Shown here: positions 10,501 through 18,720 of the stretch, in pieces | How positions within the stretch are numbered: the first letter of the stretch is position 1 | How the letters are laid out: each line of letters starts with the position of its first letter | NCBI RefSeq assembly: GCF_042652965.1 | Contig: NZ_JBHSHL010000022.1 | Location: 62,001 to 126,000 of the forward strand | Length of the DNA stretch: 64,000 nt | Direction of reading: 5' to 3' | From: Filifactor villosus | GTDB taxonomy: Bacteria > Bacillota > Clostridia > Peptostreptococcales > Filifactoraceae | The notes under the pieces: model-generated | The model's input: only the letters and a program-made list of their open reading frames with translations | What the model was told of the DNA's origin: nothing | Databases searched by the model: none | Program-made: the position numbers and the translations under genes

Positions 10501-11241
10501 CTTGCAGCCAAGTCTCTGGAATGGAATGTTGCCACACCGGTATTTGACGGCGCGAACGAACAGGACATCTTTGACGCTTTGAAGCTGGCGGATCACCCGC
10601 AAGACGGAAAACTGCAACTTCAAGACGGAAGAACCGGAGAGTTTTTCGACGGTCGTGTAACCGTGGGTTATATGTATATGATGAAACTTCACCACTTGGT
10701 AGATGACAAGATCCACGCCCGTTCCACAGGACCCTACTCCCTCGTCACGCAACAACCCTTGGGCGGAAAAGCGCAGTTCGGAGGACAGCGTTTCGGAGAG
10801 ATGGAAGTTTGGGCCTTGGAGGCCTATGGAGCGGCTCACACCCTTCAAGAGATCCTTACGGTAAAATCCGACGATGTCGTCGGTAGGGTCCAGACCTATG
10901 AAGCCATCATCAAGGGCAAGAACGTTCCCGAACCGGGTATCCCCGAATCTTTCAAAGTTCTTATCAAGGAACTTCAATCACTCTCCTTAGACGTCAAACT
11001 TCTCTCGGAGTTCGATGAAGAAGTCCAGGTCAAGGAATCGGTGGATGAGATCGGTATTGAAGACACCTTCCACTATGTGGATGAGGAACGTGATGATATG
11101 ATCGTGGAAGACTTTGCGGAAGAAGAAGCGGAAGACGGCTCTTTCAACCTTGACTTTGAAGATGAGGTCGACCTTGATCTGGATGATCTTGACTTTGAAG
11201 ACGAAGACGATATCGATCTGGATGACAGCTTGGACTTTTAA
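7507..11241 (+). CDS. rpoB: RNA polymerase beta subunit
   Basis: A 1244-residue core transcription subunit. Landmarks include the rifampicin-site block [40 protein letters not shown], and the C-terminal active-centre segments [13 protein letters not shown] and [20 protein letters not shown]. The start has the site AGAGGTG. The last 60 residues form a highly acidic tail of D/E-L-D repeats (ending [11 protein letters not shown]), much more acidic than the body of the protein. It is not preceded by rplK-A-J-L, so this polymerase operon stands apart from the usual ribosomal-protein cluster. It is followed by rpoC after 219 bases. Confidence 0.98.
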   Translation: [1244 protein letters not shown]

Positions 11242-11275
11242 CATCCTGTAAGGACTACACTTCACAGCACCTGAC

Positions 11276-11312
11276 GGAGGAGGGAAAAACTTGATAAAGG
11301 CATCCTTCCTCC
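11276..11312 (+). promoter_or_regulatory. Hairpin covering a ribosome site between rpoB and rpoC
   Basis: GGAGGAGGGA (11276-11285) pairs with TCCTTCCTCC (11303-11312) over 10 bp with one G-U pair. The left arm is also the Shine-Dalgarno-like sequence for the TTG at 11291. No T run follows, so it is not a simple terminator. It could be a processing or translational control element. Confidence 0.45.
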
Positions 11313-11467
11313 TTCCAAACGACACATTGACACAAAGCACTCGGATAAGTTTAGGAGGATGGAGAAACTCAGGTGTGAAGAAGGATGGACGAACACTGCT
11401 TTGTAAAACATATCTGGCAAACAAAAACAACGGATTTCATTAAGGAAAGGAGAGTACTCCTTGTTTG
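11291..11467 (+). CDS. Possible small ORF filling the rpoB-rpoC gap
   Basis: A 58-residue frame with a TTG start preceded by GGAGGAGGG at ribosome-site distance. It runs through the whole intergenic region and ends 7 bases inside rpoC, a geometry that would couple its translation to rpoC. The product would be basic and soluble (many K, R and T) with no motif I recognise. It may be only a chance open frame in the leader of rpoC. The ribosome site sits in a hairpin, which would make translation conditional if it is real. Confidence 0.3.
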
Positions 11468-14400
11468 AATTAGATAATTTTGAATCGATAAAAATCGGAC
11501 TGGCCTCCCCCGACAAAATCAGAGAATGGTCCAAAGGAGAAGTAAAAAAGCCCGAAACAATAAACTACAGGACCTTAAAACCCGAAAAAGACGGTCTATT
11601 CTGTGAAAGGATCTTCGGACCGACCAAAGACTGGGAATGTCACTGCGGAAAGTACAAAAAAGACAAGGCACGCCATAAGGGCGTTGTGTGTGACCGTTGC
11701 GGTGTAGAAGTAACGCGTGCAAAGGTAAGACGTGAACGTATGGGACATATAGAACTGGCAACTCCCGTGTCTCATATCTGGTACTTCAAGGGAATCCCAT
11801 CGAGGATGGGGCTTCTCCTGGATATGTCCCCGAGGATTCTCGAAAAAATCCTCTATTTTGCAAACTACGTCGTTGTCGATGCCGGAGAAACCGGTCTGAC
11901 GGAAGGCGGACTCCTCACTGAAAAAGACTATAGAGAAGCTCTTGAGGAACATGGGGAAGGCAGTTTTCTCGCCATGATGGGAGCCGAAGCCGTCAAAGAA
12001 CTTCTGGCAAGGATCGATCTCGAAGCTTTGTCTGAAGAACTCAGGACCAGACTTGTCGATGCTACGGGTCAAAAAAAGGTCAAGACCATCCGAAGACTCG
12101 AAGTTGTCGATGCCTTCCTCAAGTCCGGCAACGACCCTACTTGGATGATCTTGGATGTCGTTCCGGTCATTCCGCCCGAGCTCAGACCCATGGTACAGCT
12201 CGACGGCGGACGCTTTGCGACCTCGGACCTGAACGACCTCTATCGACGCGTCATCAACCGTAATAACCGTCTGAAAAGACTCCTGGACTTGGGAGCGCCC
12301 GACATCATCGTGCGCAACGAGAAGAGAATGTTGCAGGAAGCTGTCGATGCGCTCATAGACAACGGCAGAAAAGGGAAACCCGTCACGGGGCCCGGAAATA
12401 GACCGCTCAAATCTCTCTCCGATATGTTGAAGGGAAAACAGGGACGTTTTCGTCAAAACCTTTTGGGAAAACGGGTCGATTATTCGGGACGTTCCGTTAT
12501 CGTCGTAGGACCGGAACTCAAGTTTTATCAGTGCGGATTGCCGAAGAAGATGGCATTGGAACTCTTTAAACCCTTTGTAATGAACCGCCTGGTTGAAAAA
12601 GGTTACGCTCTCAATGTCAAGAATGCAAAAAGGATGGTCGAAAAAGTCAAACCCGAGGTCTGGGACGTTCTGGAAGAAGTCATCAAGGGTCACCCTGTTA
12701 TGCTCAACCGTGCTCCTACCTTGCATAGGCTCGGTATCCAAGCTTTTGAGCCTGTTCTGGTTGAAGGAAAGGCGATCAAGCTTCATCCTTTGGTATGTAC
12801 CGCATACAATGCCGACTTCGACGGAGACCAAATGGCGGTACACGTTCCTCTTTCGGTTGAAGCACAGTCCGAAGGAAGGATGTTTATGCTCTCCAACAAC
12901 AACATCCTCGCACCCAAGGACGGCTCACCGATTACCACGCCTACGCAGGACATGGTGCTCGGCGCTTACTACTTGACCATAGAAGAACAAGGAAAGAAGG
13001 GGCAGGGCTCTGTCTACAAAGACTTTGATGAGATGATGCTCGCTTATGAAAATAAGGCGGTCAGCCTACACTCCAGAGTCAAAGTCCTTGTTAAAAAAGA
13101 TGCACAGGATACGGGGAAATTAGTCGAATCGACGGTGGGAAGATTTATCTTCAATGAGAACATCCCTCAAAACCTCGGCTATATCAACCGTGAAGAAGAT
13201 CCTTACTCCTTGGAAGTCGACTTCCTCGTCGATAAGAAACAGCTCGGGAAAATCATCGACAGGTGCTTTAGAAGACACGGAAACACCGTTACCGCAATTA
13301 TGCTTGACAATATCAAAGGCTTGGGCTTCAAATATTCCACCAAGAGCGCGATTACCGTATCGGTCGCTGATATGGAGATTCCGCCCGAAAAATATGAATT
13401 GATAGAAGAAGCGGAGAAAAAGGTCAGCAGATACGAGAAAGATTATAAACGCGGTCTGATGAGCAACGATGAGCGTTATGAGAGAGTTATCGAAACTTGG
13501 GCAAGCACTACGGACAAGGTGACCGATGCGTTGATGGGCCACCTCAGTCCGCTTAACAACATCAACATCATGGCACAGTCCGGAGCACGGGGTTCCAAGA
13601 ATCAGATCAGACAGGTTGCGGGAATGAGGGGTTTGATGGCGAATGCGACAGGTAAAACTGTCGAGATCCCTGTAAAGGCAAACTTCCGTGAAGGACTTAC
13701 CGTCTTGGAGTACTTTACCTCCTCTCACGGTGCGCGAAAAGGACTTGCGGACACTGCCCTTCGTACGGCGGACTCGGGTTATCTCACCCGCCGTCTCGTA
13801 GATGTCGCTCAGGACGTCATCATCAGAGAACTTGACTGCGGAACCGAAGACGGGATTGAAGTCGAAGCCTTTATGGACGGAAATGAAGAGATCGAAAAAC
13901 TCTATGATCGCATCGTCGGACGTTATCCCTGTGATGACATCTATTCTCCAAACACCGGAGAACTCATTGTGACAAGCGAAGAAATGATCACGGAAGACAT
14001 CGCGACTACGATCGTTCAAGAAGGGATCACGACCGTAAAACTTCGCTCCGTCCTCCAATGCAAATCGGAATACGGTGTCTGTGCAAAATGCTACGGACGT
14101 AACCTTGCAAACGGAAAAGCCGTCAATGTCGGGGAATCGGTCGGTATTATTGCGGCACAGTCCATCGGAGAACCCGGAACCCAGCTTACCATGAGGACCT
14201 TCCATACAGGAGGAGTTGCCGGAGGAGATATCACTCAGGGTCTTCCTCGTGTCGAAGAGTTGTTTGAGGCACGAAAACCCAAAGGACTTGCAATGATCAC
14301 CGAGATTGCCGGAAAGGTCAGTATAGAAGATACAAGCAAAAAGAAAGAAGTTGTAGTCAAATCTCCCGAAGGAGAAAGGCGTTACACCATTCCCTACGGC

Positions 14401-15111
14401 TCCATCCTTAAAGTCAAAGAAGGTCAGGAGATCGAAGCGGGTCAGCCTCTCATTCAGGGATCCATCAATCCCAATGACATCCTTGCCGTAAACGGAGTCA
14501 CCGGAGTGGAGAATTATATCGTAAAAGAAGTACAGCGTGTATATAAACTCCAAGGGGTAGACATCAATGATAAACACATTGAGATCATTGTAAGACAGAT
14601 GATGTCCAAGGTAAGGATCGAAGAATCCTACGACTCCTCCTTCTTACCGGGTTCCTTGGCACCTTATGCCGATGTGATGAAGGAAACCGAAGAATTGATT
14701 GAAGCGGGCAAAACTCCTGCGACCTTTAAGAGGGTACTTCTGGGAATCACCAAAGCCTCGCTGGCTACGGAATCCTTCCTGTCGGCGGCATCCTTCCAAG
14801 AGACTACGAGGGTGCTTACCGAAGCGGCTATCTTGGGCAAAAAGGACAAACTTCTCGGACTTAAAGAAAATGTCATCATCGGAAAATTGATTCCGGCAGG
14901 AACGGGAATGAAGAGATACAAGTCCAGAATAGGCTCACAGATGGTCTTGGACAGCCTTGAAGCTACGGACTTCGATAAGATCGGTCGCTCTTCTGTGGAG
15001 CTTGATCCTCAGTTGGGAGAAAACGACGGAGAGATGCAGGTTCAGGAAGAGGAAAAAACAATTGATATCAGCTCGGTCATCCTCGACTACAAACCGGAAG
15101 AAGAACTATAG
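11461..15111 (+). CDS. rpoC: RNA polymerase beta' subunit
   Basis: A 1216-residue catalytic subunit. It starts with TTG behind AAAGGAG. N-terminal zinc site: WECHCGKYKK then VVCDRCGVEV. The catalytic Mg2+ loop is YNADFDGDQMAVH (residues about 440-452). The trigger-loop/bridge region has GARGSKNQIRQVAGMRGLM, and the second zinc cluster is VLQCKSEYGVCAKCYGRN. Together with RpoB, alpha and sigma it makes the core enzyme. The gene ends the transcription unit at a strong terminator about 60 bases downstream. Confidence 0.98.
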   Translation: MFELDNFESIKIGLASPDKIREWSKGEVKKPETINYRTLKPEKDGLFCERIFGPTKDWECHCGKYKKDKARHKGVVCDRCGVEVTRAKVRRERMGHIELATPVSHIWYFKGIPSRMGLLLDMSPRILEKILYFANYVVVDAGETGLTEGGLLTEKDYREALEEHGEGSFLAMMGAEAVKELLARIDLEALSEELRTRLVDATGQKKVKTIRRLEVVDAFLKSGNDPTWMILDVVPVIPPELRPMVQLDGGRFATSDLNDLYRRVINRNNRLKRLLDLGAPDIIVRNEKRMLQEAVDALIDNGRKGKPVTGPGNRPLKSLSDMLKGKQGRFRQNLLGKRVDYSGRSVIVVGPELKFYQCGLPKKMALELFKPFVMNRLVEKGYALNVKNAKRMVEKVKPEVWDVLEEVIKGHPVMLNRAPTLHRLGIQAFEPVLVEGKAIKLHPLVCTAYNADFDGDQMAVHVPLSVEAQSEGRMFMLSNNNILAPKDGSPITTPTQDMVLGAYYLTIEEQGKKGQGSVYKDFDEMMLAYENKAVSLHSRVKVLVKKDAQDTGKLVESTVGRFIFNENIPQNLGYINREEDPYSLEVDFLVDKKQLGKIIDRCFRRHGNTVTAIMLDNIKGLGFKYSTKSAITVSVADMEIPPEKYELIEEAEKKVSRYEKDYKRGLMSNDERYERVIETWASTTDKVTDALMGHLSPLNNINIMAQSGARGSKNQIRQVAGMRGLMANATGKTVEIPVKANFREGLTVLEYFTSSHGARKGLADTALRTADSGYLTRRLVDVAQDVIIRELDCGTEDGIEVEAFMDGNEEIEKLYDRIVGRYPCDDIYSPNTGELIVTSEEMITEDIATTIVQEGITTVKLRSVLQCKSEYGVCAKCYGRNLANGKAVNVGESVGIIAAQSIGEPGTQLTMRTFHTGGVAGGDITQGLPRVEELFEARKPKGLAMITEIAGKVSIEDTSKKKEVVVKSPEGERRYTIPYGSILKVKEGQEIEAGQPLIQGSINPNDILAVNGVTGVENYIVKEVQRVYKLQGVDINDKHIEIIVRQMMSKVRIEESYDSSFLPGSLAPYADVMKETEELIEAGKTPATFKRVLLGITKASLATESFLSAASFQETTRVLTEAAILGKKDKLLGLKENVIIGKLIPAGTGMKRYKSRIGSQMVLDSLEATDFDKIGRSSVELDPQLGENDGEMQVQEEEKTIDISSVILDYKPEEEL

Positions 15112-15172
15112 ACGCAAGGAAACCCGATGACAGAGAAAGTAGCAATCGGAACGGATCATAAAAAAATAAATA

Positions 15173-15217
15173 AAAAAAGAAGCCTTATTCCTTATCGGAG
15201 AAGGCTTCTTTTTTTAC
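15173..15217 (+). terminator. Rho-independent terminator of rpoBC
   Basis: AGAAGCCTT / AAGGCTTCT stem with A-rich upstream and an eight-T tail. Confidence 0.88.
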
Positions 15218-15236
15218 TGCAAATAAGTCGTAATAC

Positions 15237-15413
15237 CAAAACCCAATTAAAATGTCATACTACTATTCTTTTGAATAGTGGATATAAACAATCTGTGAGC
15301 CATAGAAGATAAAGAGATTTTTCGCAGGTTGAAAAAAACGGATATATCATACTTCTATTGGAGAATAGTATAAAATGTCAGGTCTATGGGAAGGATAGAG
15401 ATAAATCGGATAT
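15237..15413 (-). repeat. Intergenic repeat family D copy 3, interrupted by family A
   Basis: Minus-orientation family D sequence is split: 15237-15257 (AAAACCCAATTAAAATGTCA) and 15371-15413 (TAAAATGTCA then the GGAAGGATAGAGATAAATCG part). The 10 bases TAAAATGTCA occur at both junctions (15248-15257 and 15371-15380), but only once in the intact D copy at 53190. This is a target-site duplication. Confidence 0.8.
15258..15370 (+). mobile_element. Family A MITE-like element inserted in a D repeat
   Basis: A 113-bp imperfect palindrome starting TACTACTATTCTTTTGAATA and ending TTCTATTGGAGAATAGTA. It is flanked by the perfect 10-bp direct repeat TAAAATGTCA. There is no coding capacity, so a transposase would have to act in trans. 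None is in this window. Confidence 0.75.
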
Positions 15414-15476
15414 GATCGGTTTTGATGATATGCACCGGTGTTTTTATTGAATACGATGGGCAAAGCGGTCCGAAAC

Positions 15477-15500
15477 AAAAAAAGACGACACAATGTCGTC
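15477..15500 (-). terminator. Terminator of tRNA-Sec
   Basis: On the minus strand GACGACA / TGTCGTC with a TTG loop, followed by a seven-T run, 6 bases after the CCA end of the tRNA. Confidence 0.85.
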
Positions 15501-15506
15501 GAAAAT

Positions 15507-15603
15507 TGGCGGGAATGTGTGAGAATCGAACTCACCAAAGAAGCTATTAACCCCTCATATCGGTTTTGAAGACCGAAGGGCACACCAGCACCCATCCACT
15601 CCC
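15507..15603 (-). tRNA. selC: Selenocysteine tRNA (anticodon UCA)
   Basis: A 97-nt minus-strand tRNA with encoded CCA. It has an acceptor starting GGGAGUGG (the eighth pair is a G-A mismatch as read), the 6-bp D stem GGGUGC / GUGCCC with a 4-nt loop typical of tRNA-Sec, the anticodon stem UCGGU / ACCGA with loop CUUCAAA (anticodon UCA, 15567-15569), a long variable arm, and the T arm GUGAG UUCGAUU CUCAC. The long D stem, long variable arm and UCA anticodon together are diagnostic. It reads UGA in selenoprotein mRNAs. selA, selB and selD are not in this window. Confidence 0.93.
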
Positions 15604-15615
15604 AAATACCTGTAT

Positions 15616-15645
15616 ATTCTAACATAAGGTAGGGGTATAAATCAA
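15616..15645 (-). promoter_or_regulatory. Candidate promoter of tRNA-Sec
   Basis: Minus strand TTGATT, 18-bp spacer, TAGAAT, ending 13 bases before the tRNA 5' end. Confidence 0.5.
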
Positions 15646-16028
15646 TAAGAAAATTAACTTTTAACAAGGGATATCACATCCTGTTTCGATTTGGGTACAG
15701 AGAACAGTCGTTTATTCAAGAAAGATATTCTTCCAAGTCCACAAATATAGAAGACGTATGAGTGTTTATAATCCGATCGGGGTATCAGTCTTATTGGAAG
15801 TAAAAAAGTGTTCAGCTCCGATGGGGATATCGTTTTATGATCAAAAGCTCAGGCGAACAGAAAATATCGTCACTGAAAAAACTTTGAGTGATGACAAACT
15901 TCAACAACGCAACCGGTCCGTGGAAACAGGAGGAAACGTTGTATGGAACTCCCTTGATATCGAGTGTGGCAGATGCGTCGGAGGAAGAAGTGTAGAGAAT
16001 TTAGTCCGACTTTGAAAGGGTTTCATAT
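15646..16028. other. Gap with degenerate repeat sequence, no gene
   Basis: An 85-codon frame at 15758-16015 is open, but it lacks a ribosome site and its middle (ACTTTGAGTGATGACAAACT, CAACCGGTCCG) resembles decayed family B repeat. I do not call it a gene. Confidence 0.5.
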
Positions 16029-16136
16029 TACTATTCTTTTGAATAGTGGATATAAACAATCTGTGACCCATAGAAGACAACATAGTTTTTCGTCATCGAA
16101 AAATAGATATATCCACACTTCTATTGAAAAATAGTA
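16029..16136 (+). repeat. Intergenic repeat family A copy
   Basis: TACTATTCTTTTGAATAGTG to TTCTATTGAAAAATAGTA. It is the best match in the window to the copy at 32573-32681, with only a few differences over 108 bp. Confidence 0.85.
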
Positions 16137-16229
16137 TCAAATGAACTTGTGCAAACGTATCGTGTTATGGAATCGTTCGATCGAGGTTTGTTTAGCGTGA
16201 ACCTCTTTTTGTATACCGACCGCGAAAGT

Positions 16230-16345
16230 AATACCGTTGCCTATTAAAATTGACCGGTAGAACGATTTGAAGTATACCGTCCGACAAGTTGTTTTTCGGT
16301 AATGATATAGGTTTTCTAACCCGGATTGCAAATGGAGAATAGTAT
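16230..16345 (-). repeat. Intergenic repeat family B, inverted copy
   Basis: Contains CCTATTAAAATTGACCGG at its left end and TGCAAATGGAGAATAGTAT at its right end, the reverse complement of the family ends. It lies about 70 bases upstream of selO. Confidence 0.65.
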
Positions 16346-16411
16346 GCGGTCCGTTGGGACAGTTCTTCGGATCAAGGGTTGAAAGACATTTATTTGAAAG
16401 GAAGATAGAAT

Positions 16412-17929
16412 TTGGAAGACAAAAAAACACAGGGTTGGAGGCTTGCCTCCGAGTATAAAAACCTTCCCGGAATTTTTTATAGAGAGGTGGAAGCAACAAA
16501 GTTTCCCAAGCCGGAACTGGTCCTTTACAACAAAGAGTTGGCACGGATTTTAGAAATAGAAGAAGAAACCGAGCTTTTGAGCTGTAAAGAGAAGGCAGAG
16601 CTGTTTTCCGGAAGGAGACTTCCACGGGGAGCCTCACCGATTGCACAGGCCTATGCAGGACATCAGTTCGGTTATTTTACGATGTTGGGAGACGGACGTG
16701 CCATGTTGATCGGAGAGCAGGTCTTATCCACGGGAGAGAGATATGACATCCAACTTAAAGGAAGCGGACGGACGGCTTTTTCCCGAGGCGGAGACGGGAA
16801 GGCTACTCTTGGGCCAATGTTCAGGGAGTATTTGATCAGTGAGTTTATGGCGGCACTCAAAATACCTACAACGAGGAGTTTGGCCGTTGTTACGACAGGA
16901 GAGCGGGTATGGCGGGGCGGATTTCTTCAAGGTGCCGTGCTTACGCGTGCGGCACAGAGTCATATTCGTGTAGGAACCTTTCAGTATGCCTCCATGGGAG
17001 GAAAAGAGAATATAGAAGCACTTACAGCTTATACAATAGAACGCCACCATCCCCATCTGAAGCATGTGGAAGCAAAAGACAGGTACAGAAGCTTCCTGCG
17101 AGAGATAGTGAGAAAGCAGGCAGATCTCATTGCGAACTGGCAGTCGGTGGGATTTGTCCATGGGGTTATGAATACGGATAATATGGCTCTCTCCGGAGAG
17201 ACCATAGATTACGGCCCCTGTGCCTTTATGGATGAATACGATCCTAAAACGGTGTTCAGCTCCATCGACAGCCAAGGGCGTTACCGGTATGAAAATCAAC
17301 CGAGGATGGCAGAATGGAATTTGGAGAGGTTTGCAGAAACCCTACTTCCTTTGTTGGCACAGGACGAAAAAGAGGCGATTGAGATTGCGAACGCGGAGAT
17401 ATCCCAATTTCAAGTTTTGTATAAGAAAGTTTGGATGGAGCGTATGCTCAAAAAACTGGGAATCGTAGAGAACGTAGACGGAGATGAAGAGATTGTGGAA
17501 GAACTTCTGTCCGTGATGAAAAAAACGAAAGCCGATTACACGAATACTTTTGTCCGTCTCAGTCTTGAGGAAGGCGGGAAAGACGGGAGTTATCTTGAGG
17601 GAACCCGATCCTTGTTTGCGGACGCGGGATTTTCGGCTTGGAGGAAGAAGTGGAAGAATCGCCTCGTTGCACAAGCGAAAAGAATCCGGACAAAAGAAGG
17701 AGAAGTTTCCTTTGCTTCAACCATGATGAGAGAGGTTAATCCCTGGTTGACAGCTCGCAATTTCAGAGTGGAAGAAGTTCTTGAAAACGCTGTGAAAGAG
17801 GATATGGAGGGTTTTTGTGAGTTTCTGGAAGTTTTGAAACGCCCCTATGACTACGATGGAATGAACAGTAAGTATCAGGAGTTATCCAAGACATCCATGG
17901 AGGGATATCGAACCTTCTGCGGAACTTAG
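16412..17929 (+). CDS. selO: Protein adenylyltransferase SelO (YdiU family)
   Basis: A 505-residue pseudokinase-fold enzyme that transfers AMP from ATP to Ser/Thr/Tyr of target proteins, linked to redox stress in other bacteria. Visible features are GHQFGYFTMLGDGRA (83-97), the QLKGSGRTAFSRGGDGKA nucleotide loop with K116, HGVMNTDNM (D256, N257) and DYGP (D267), matching the family catalytic residues. Eukaryotic SelO carries selenocysteine near its C terminus; here the protein ends RTFCGT with Cys503, so no UGA recoding is needed. It starts with TTG behind AAAGGAAG. The nearness of tRNA-Sec is probably chance. Confidence 0.93.
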   Translation: MEDKKTQGWRLASEYKNLPGIFYREVEATKFPKPELVLYNKELARILEIEEETELLSCKEKAELFSGRRLPRGASPIAQAYAGHQFGYFTMLGDGRAMLIGEQVLSTGERYDIQLKGSGRTAFSRGGDGKATLGPMFREYLISEFMAALKIPTTRSLAVVTTGERVWRGGFLQGAVLTRAAQSHIRVGTFQYASMGGKENIEALTAYTIERHHPHLKHVEAKDRYRSFLREIVRKQADLIANWQSVGFVHGVMNTDNMALSGETIDYGPCAFMDEYDPKTVFSSIDSQGRYRYENQPRMAEWNLERFAETLLPLLAQDEKEAIEIANAEISQFQVLYKKVWMERMLKKLGIVENVDGDEEIVEELLSVMKKTKADYTNTFVRLSLEEGGKDGSYLEGTRSLFADAGFSAWRKKWKNRLVAQAKRIRTKEGEVSFASTMMREVNPWLTARNFRVEEVLENAVKEDMEGFCEFLEVLKRPYDYDGMNSKYQELSKTSMEGYRTFCGT

Positions 17930-17937
17930 TGCAATAG

Positions 17938-18028
17938 CACATTGACATTTATAGTAATTTCGGCTTTGATATGAACGATTTCGGTTTATAACCAAGATGA
18001 GAAATAAACATAAATATCACTATGTCAA
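17938..18028 (-). repeat. Intergenic repeat family C, inverted copy
   Basis: Shares ATAGTAATTT, CTTTGATATGAAC, GGTTTATAACCAAGAT and GAAATAAACATAAATAT with the inverted copy at 57729. It directly follows the selO stop. Confidence 0.65.
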
Positions 18029-18252
18029 CACACCGGTGTTATAGCACATTGATATTCTCATTGCTTTCAACGTGCTATGAACTCTCTTCCTTATAGTGGG
18101 GAGGTTCAATAACGTTTTGTATTTGTAGAAGAGGATATGTCCACTGTTCCATCGGGAAATAGCCTCCGAGAGATATTCGGTTCCTGTATAATACTATTTC
18201 TGCTTTGAGGTGTTGATGTGGACGGTGTACCCTTCGCTATAGAATGGATATG

Positions 18253-18337
18253 ATACAATCATCTATTAAAATTGTCCGGTCATGAAGCTTGAATTTTACG
18301 AGTACTCAAAACATTTCCGGTAAATCTATATTCTGTT
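18253..18337 (-). repeat. Intergenic repeat family B, inverted partial copy
   Basis: CATCTATTAAAATTGTCCGG then GTACTCAAAACATTTCCGGT, the reverse complement of 2520-2597. It abuts the next family A copy, as the 2514 copy does. Confidence 0.65.
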
Positions 18338-18450
18338 TACACTGTTATTCCTTGAATCGCGAATATCAAGGGTTTGTATTCCATAGAAGAGAAAATAAGT
18401 TTTTGTGGTTGAAAAACAGATATAACCACACTTTTATCGAAGAACAGTAT
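18338..18450 (+). repeat. Intergenic repeat family A, diverged copy
   Basis: TACACTGTTATTCCTTGAAT to ATCGAAGAACAGTAT with internal CCATAGAAGAG and CAGATATAACCACAC. Confidence 0.65.
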
Positions 18451-18558
18451 TACCTGACATTTTAAACGAAAAATAGTATAAAAACGTTACAGGTAACTGT
18501 AAAGAAAACAGCCGGCAGTACCAATGAAGAACTGTTGATGAAATCCCTCCGTAATAGG

Positions 18559-18585
18559 CAAACCCCCGTTTGAAACGGGGGTTTG
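18559..18585. terminator. Strong hairpin, possible bidirectional terminator
   Basis: CAAACCCCCGT / ACGGGGGTTTG with a TTGAA loop. Only a short T-rich stretch follows on the plus strand. No obvious gene ends here on that strand. Confidence 0.5.
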
Positions 18586-18607
18586 TTACATATTCTGAAT
18601 TCTAATG

Positions 18608-18719
18608 ATACAATTGATCCTTTGAGTTATCGAGATTGATGCGTTGTACTCCATAGAAGCGAACACGATTTTTTGCGTTCGACGAATAGGTATAACCCCC
18701 ACTTCTGAGGGAGAACGGA
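18608..18719 (+). repeat. Intergenic repeat family A, diverged copy
   Basis: Recognised by CCTTTGAGTTATCGAGAT, TACTCCATAGAAGCGA, a TTTTTTGCGTTCGA middle and GTATAACCCCCACTTCT. It ends at the stop of the YARHG gene. Confidence 0.5.
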
Positions 18720-18720
18720 A

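Noticed and set aside
13120..14577. 485-codon minus-strand frame
   Set aside because: Antisense shadow of rpoC with no family features.
15127..15312. Open frame of 61 codons after rpoC
   Set aside because: It runs through the rpoBC terminator and into repeat families D and A.
15758..16015. Open frame of 85 codons
   Set aside because: No ribosome site or motif, and its middle resembles decayed family B repeat sequence.
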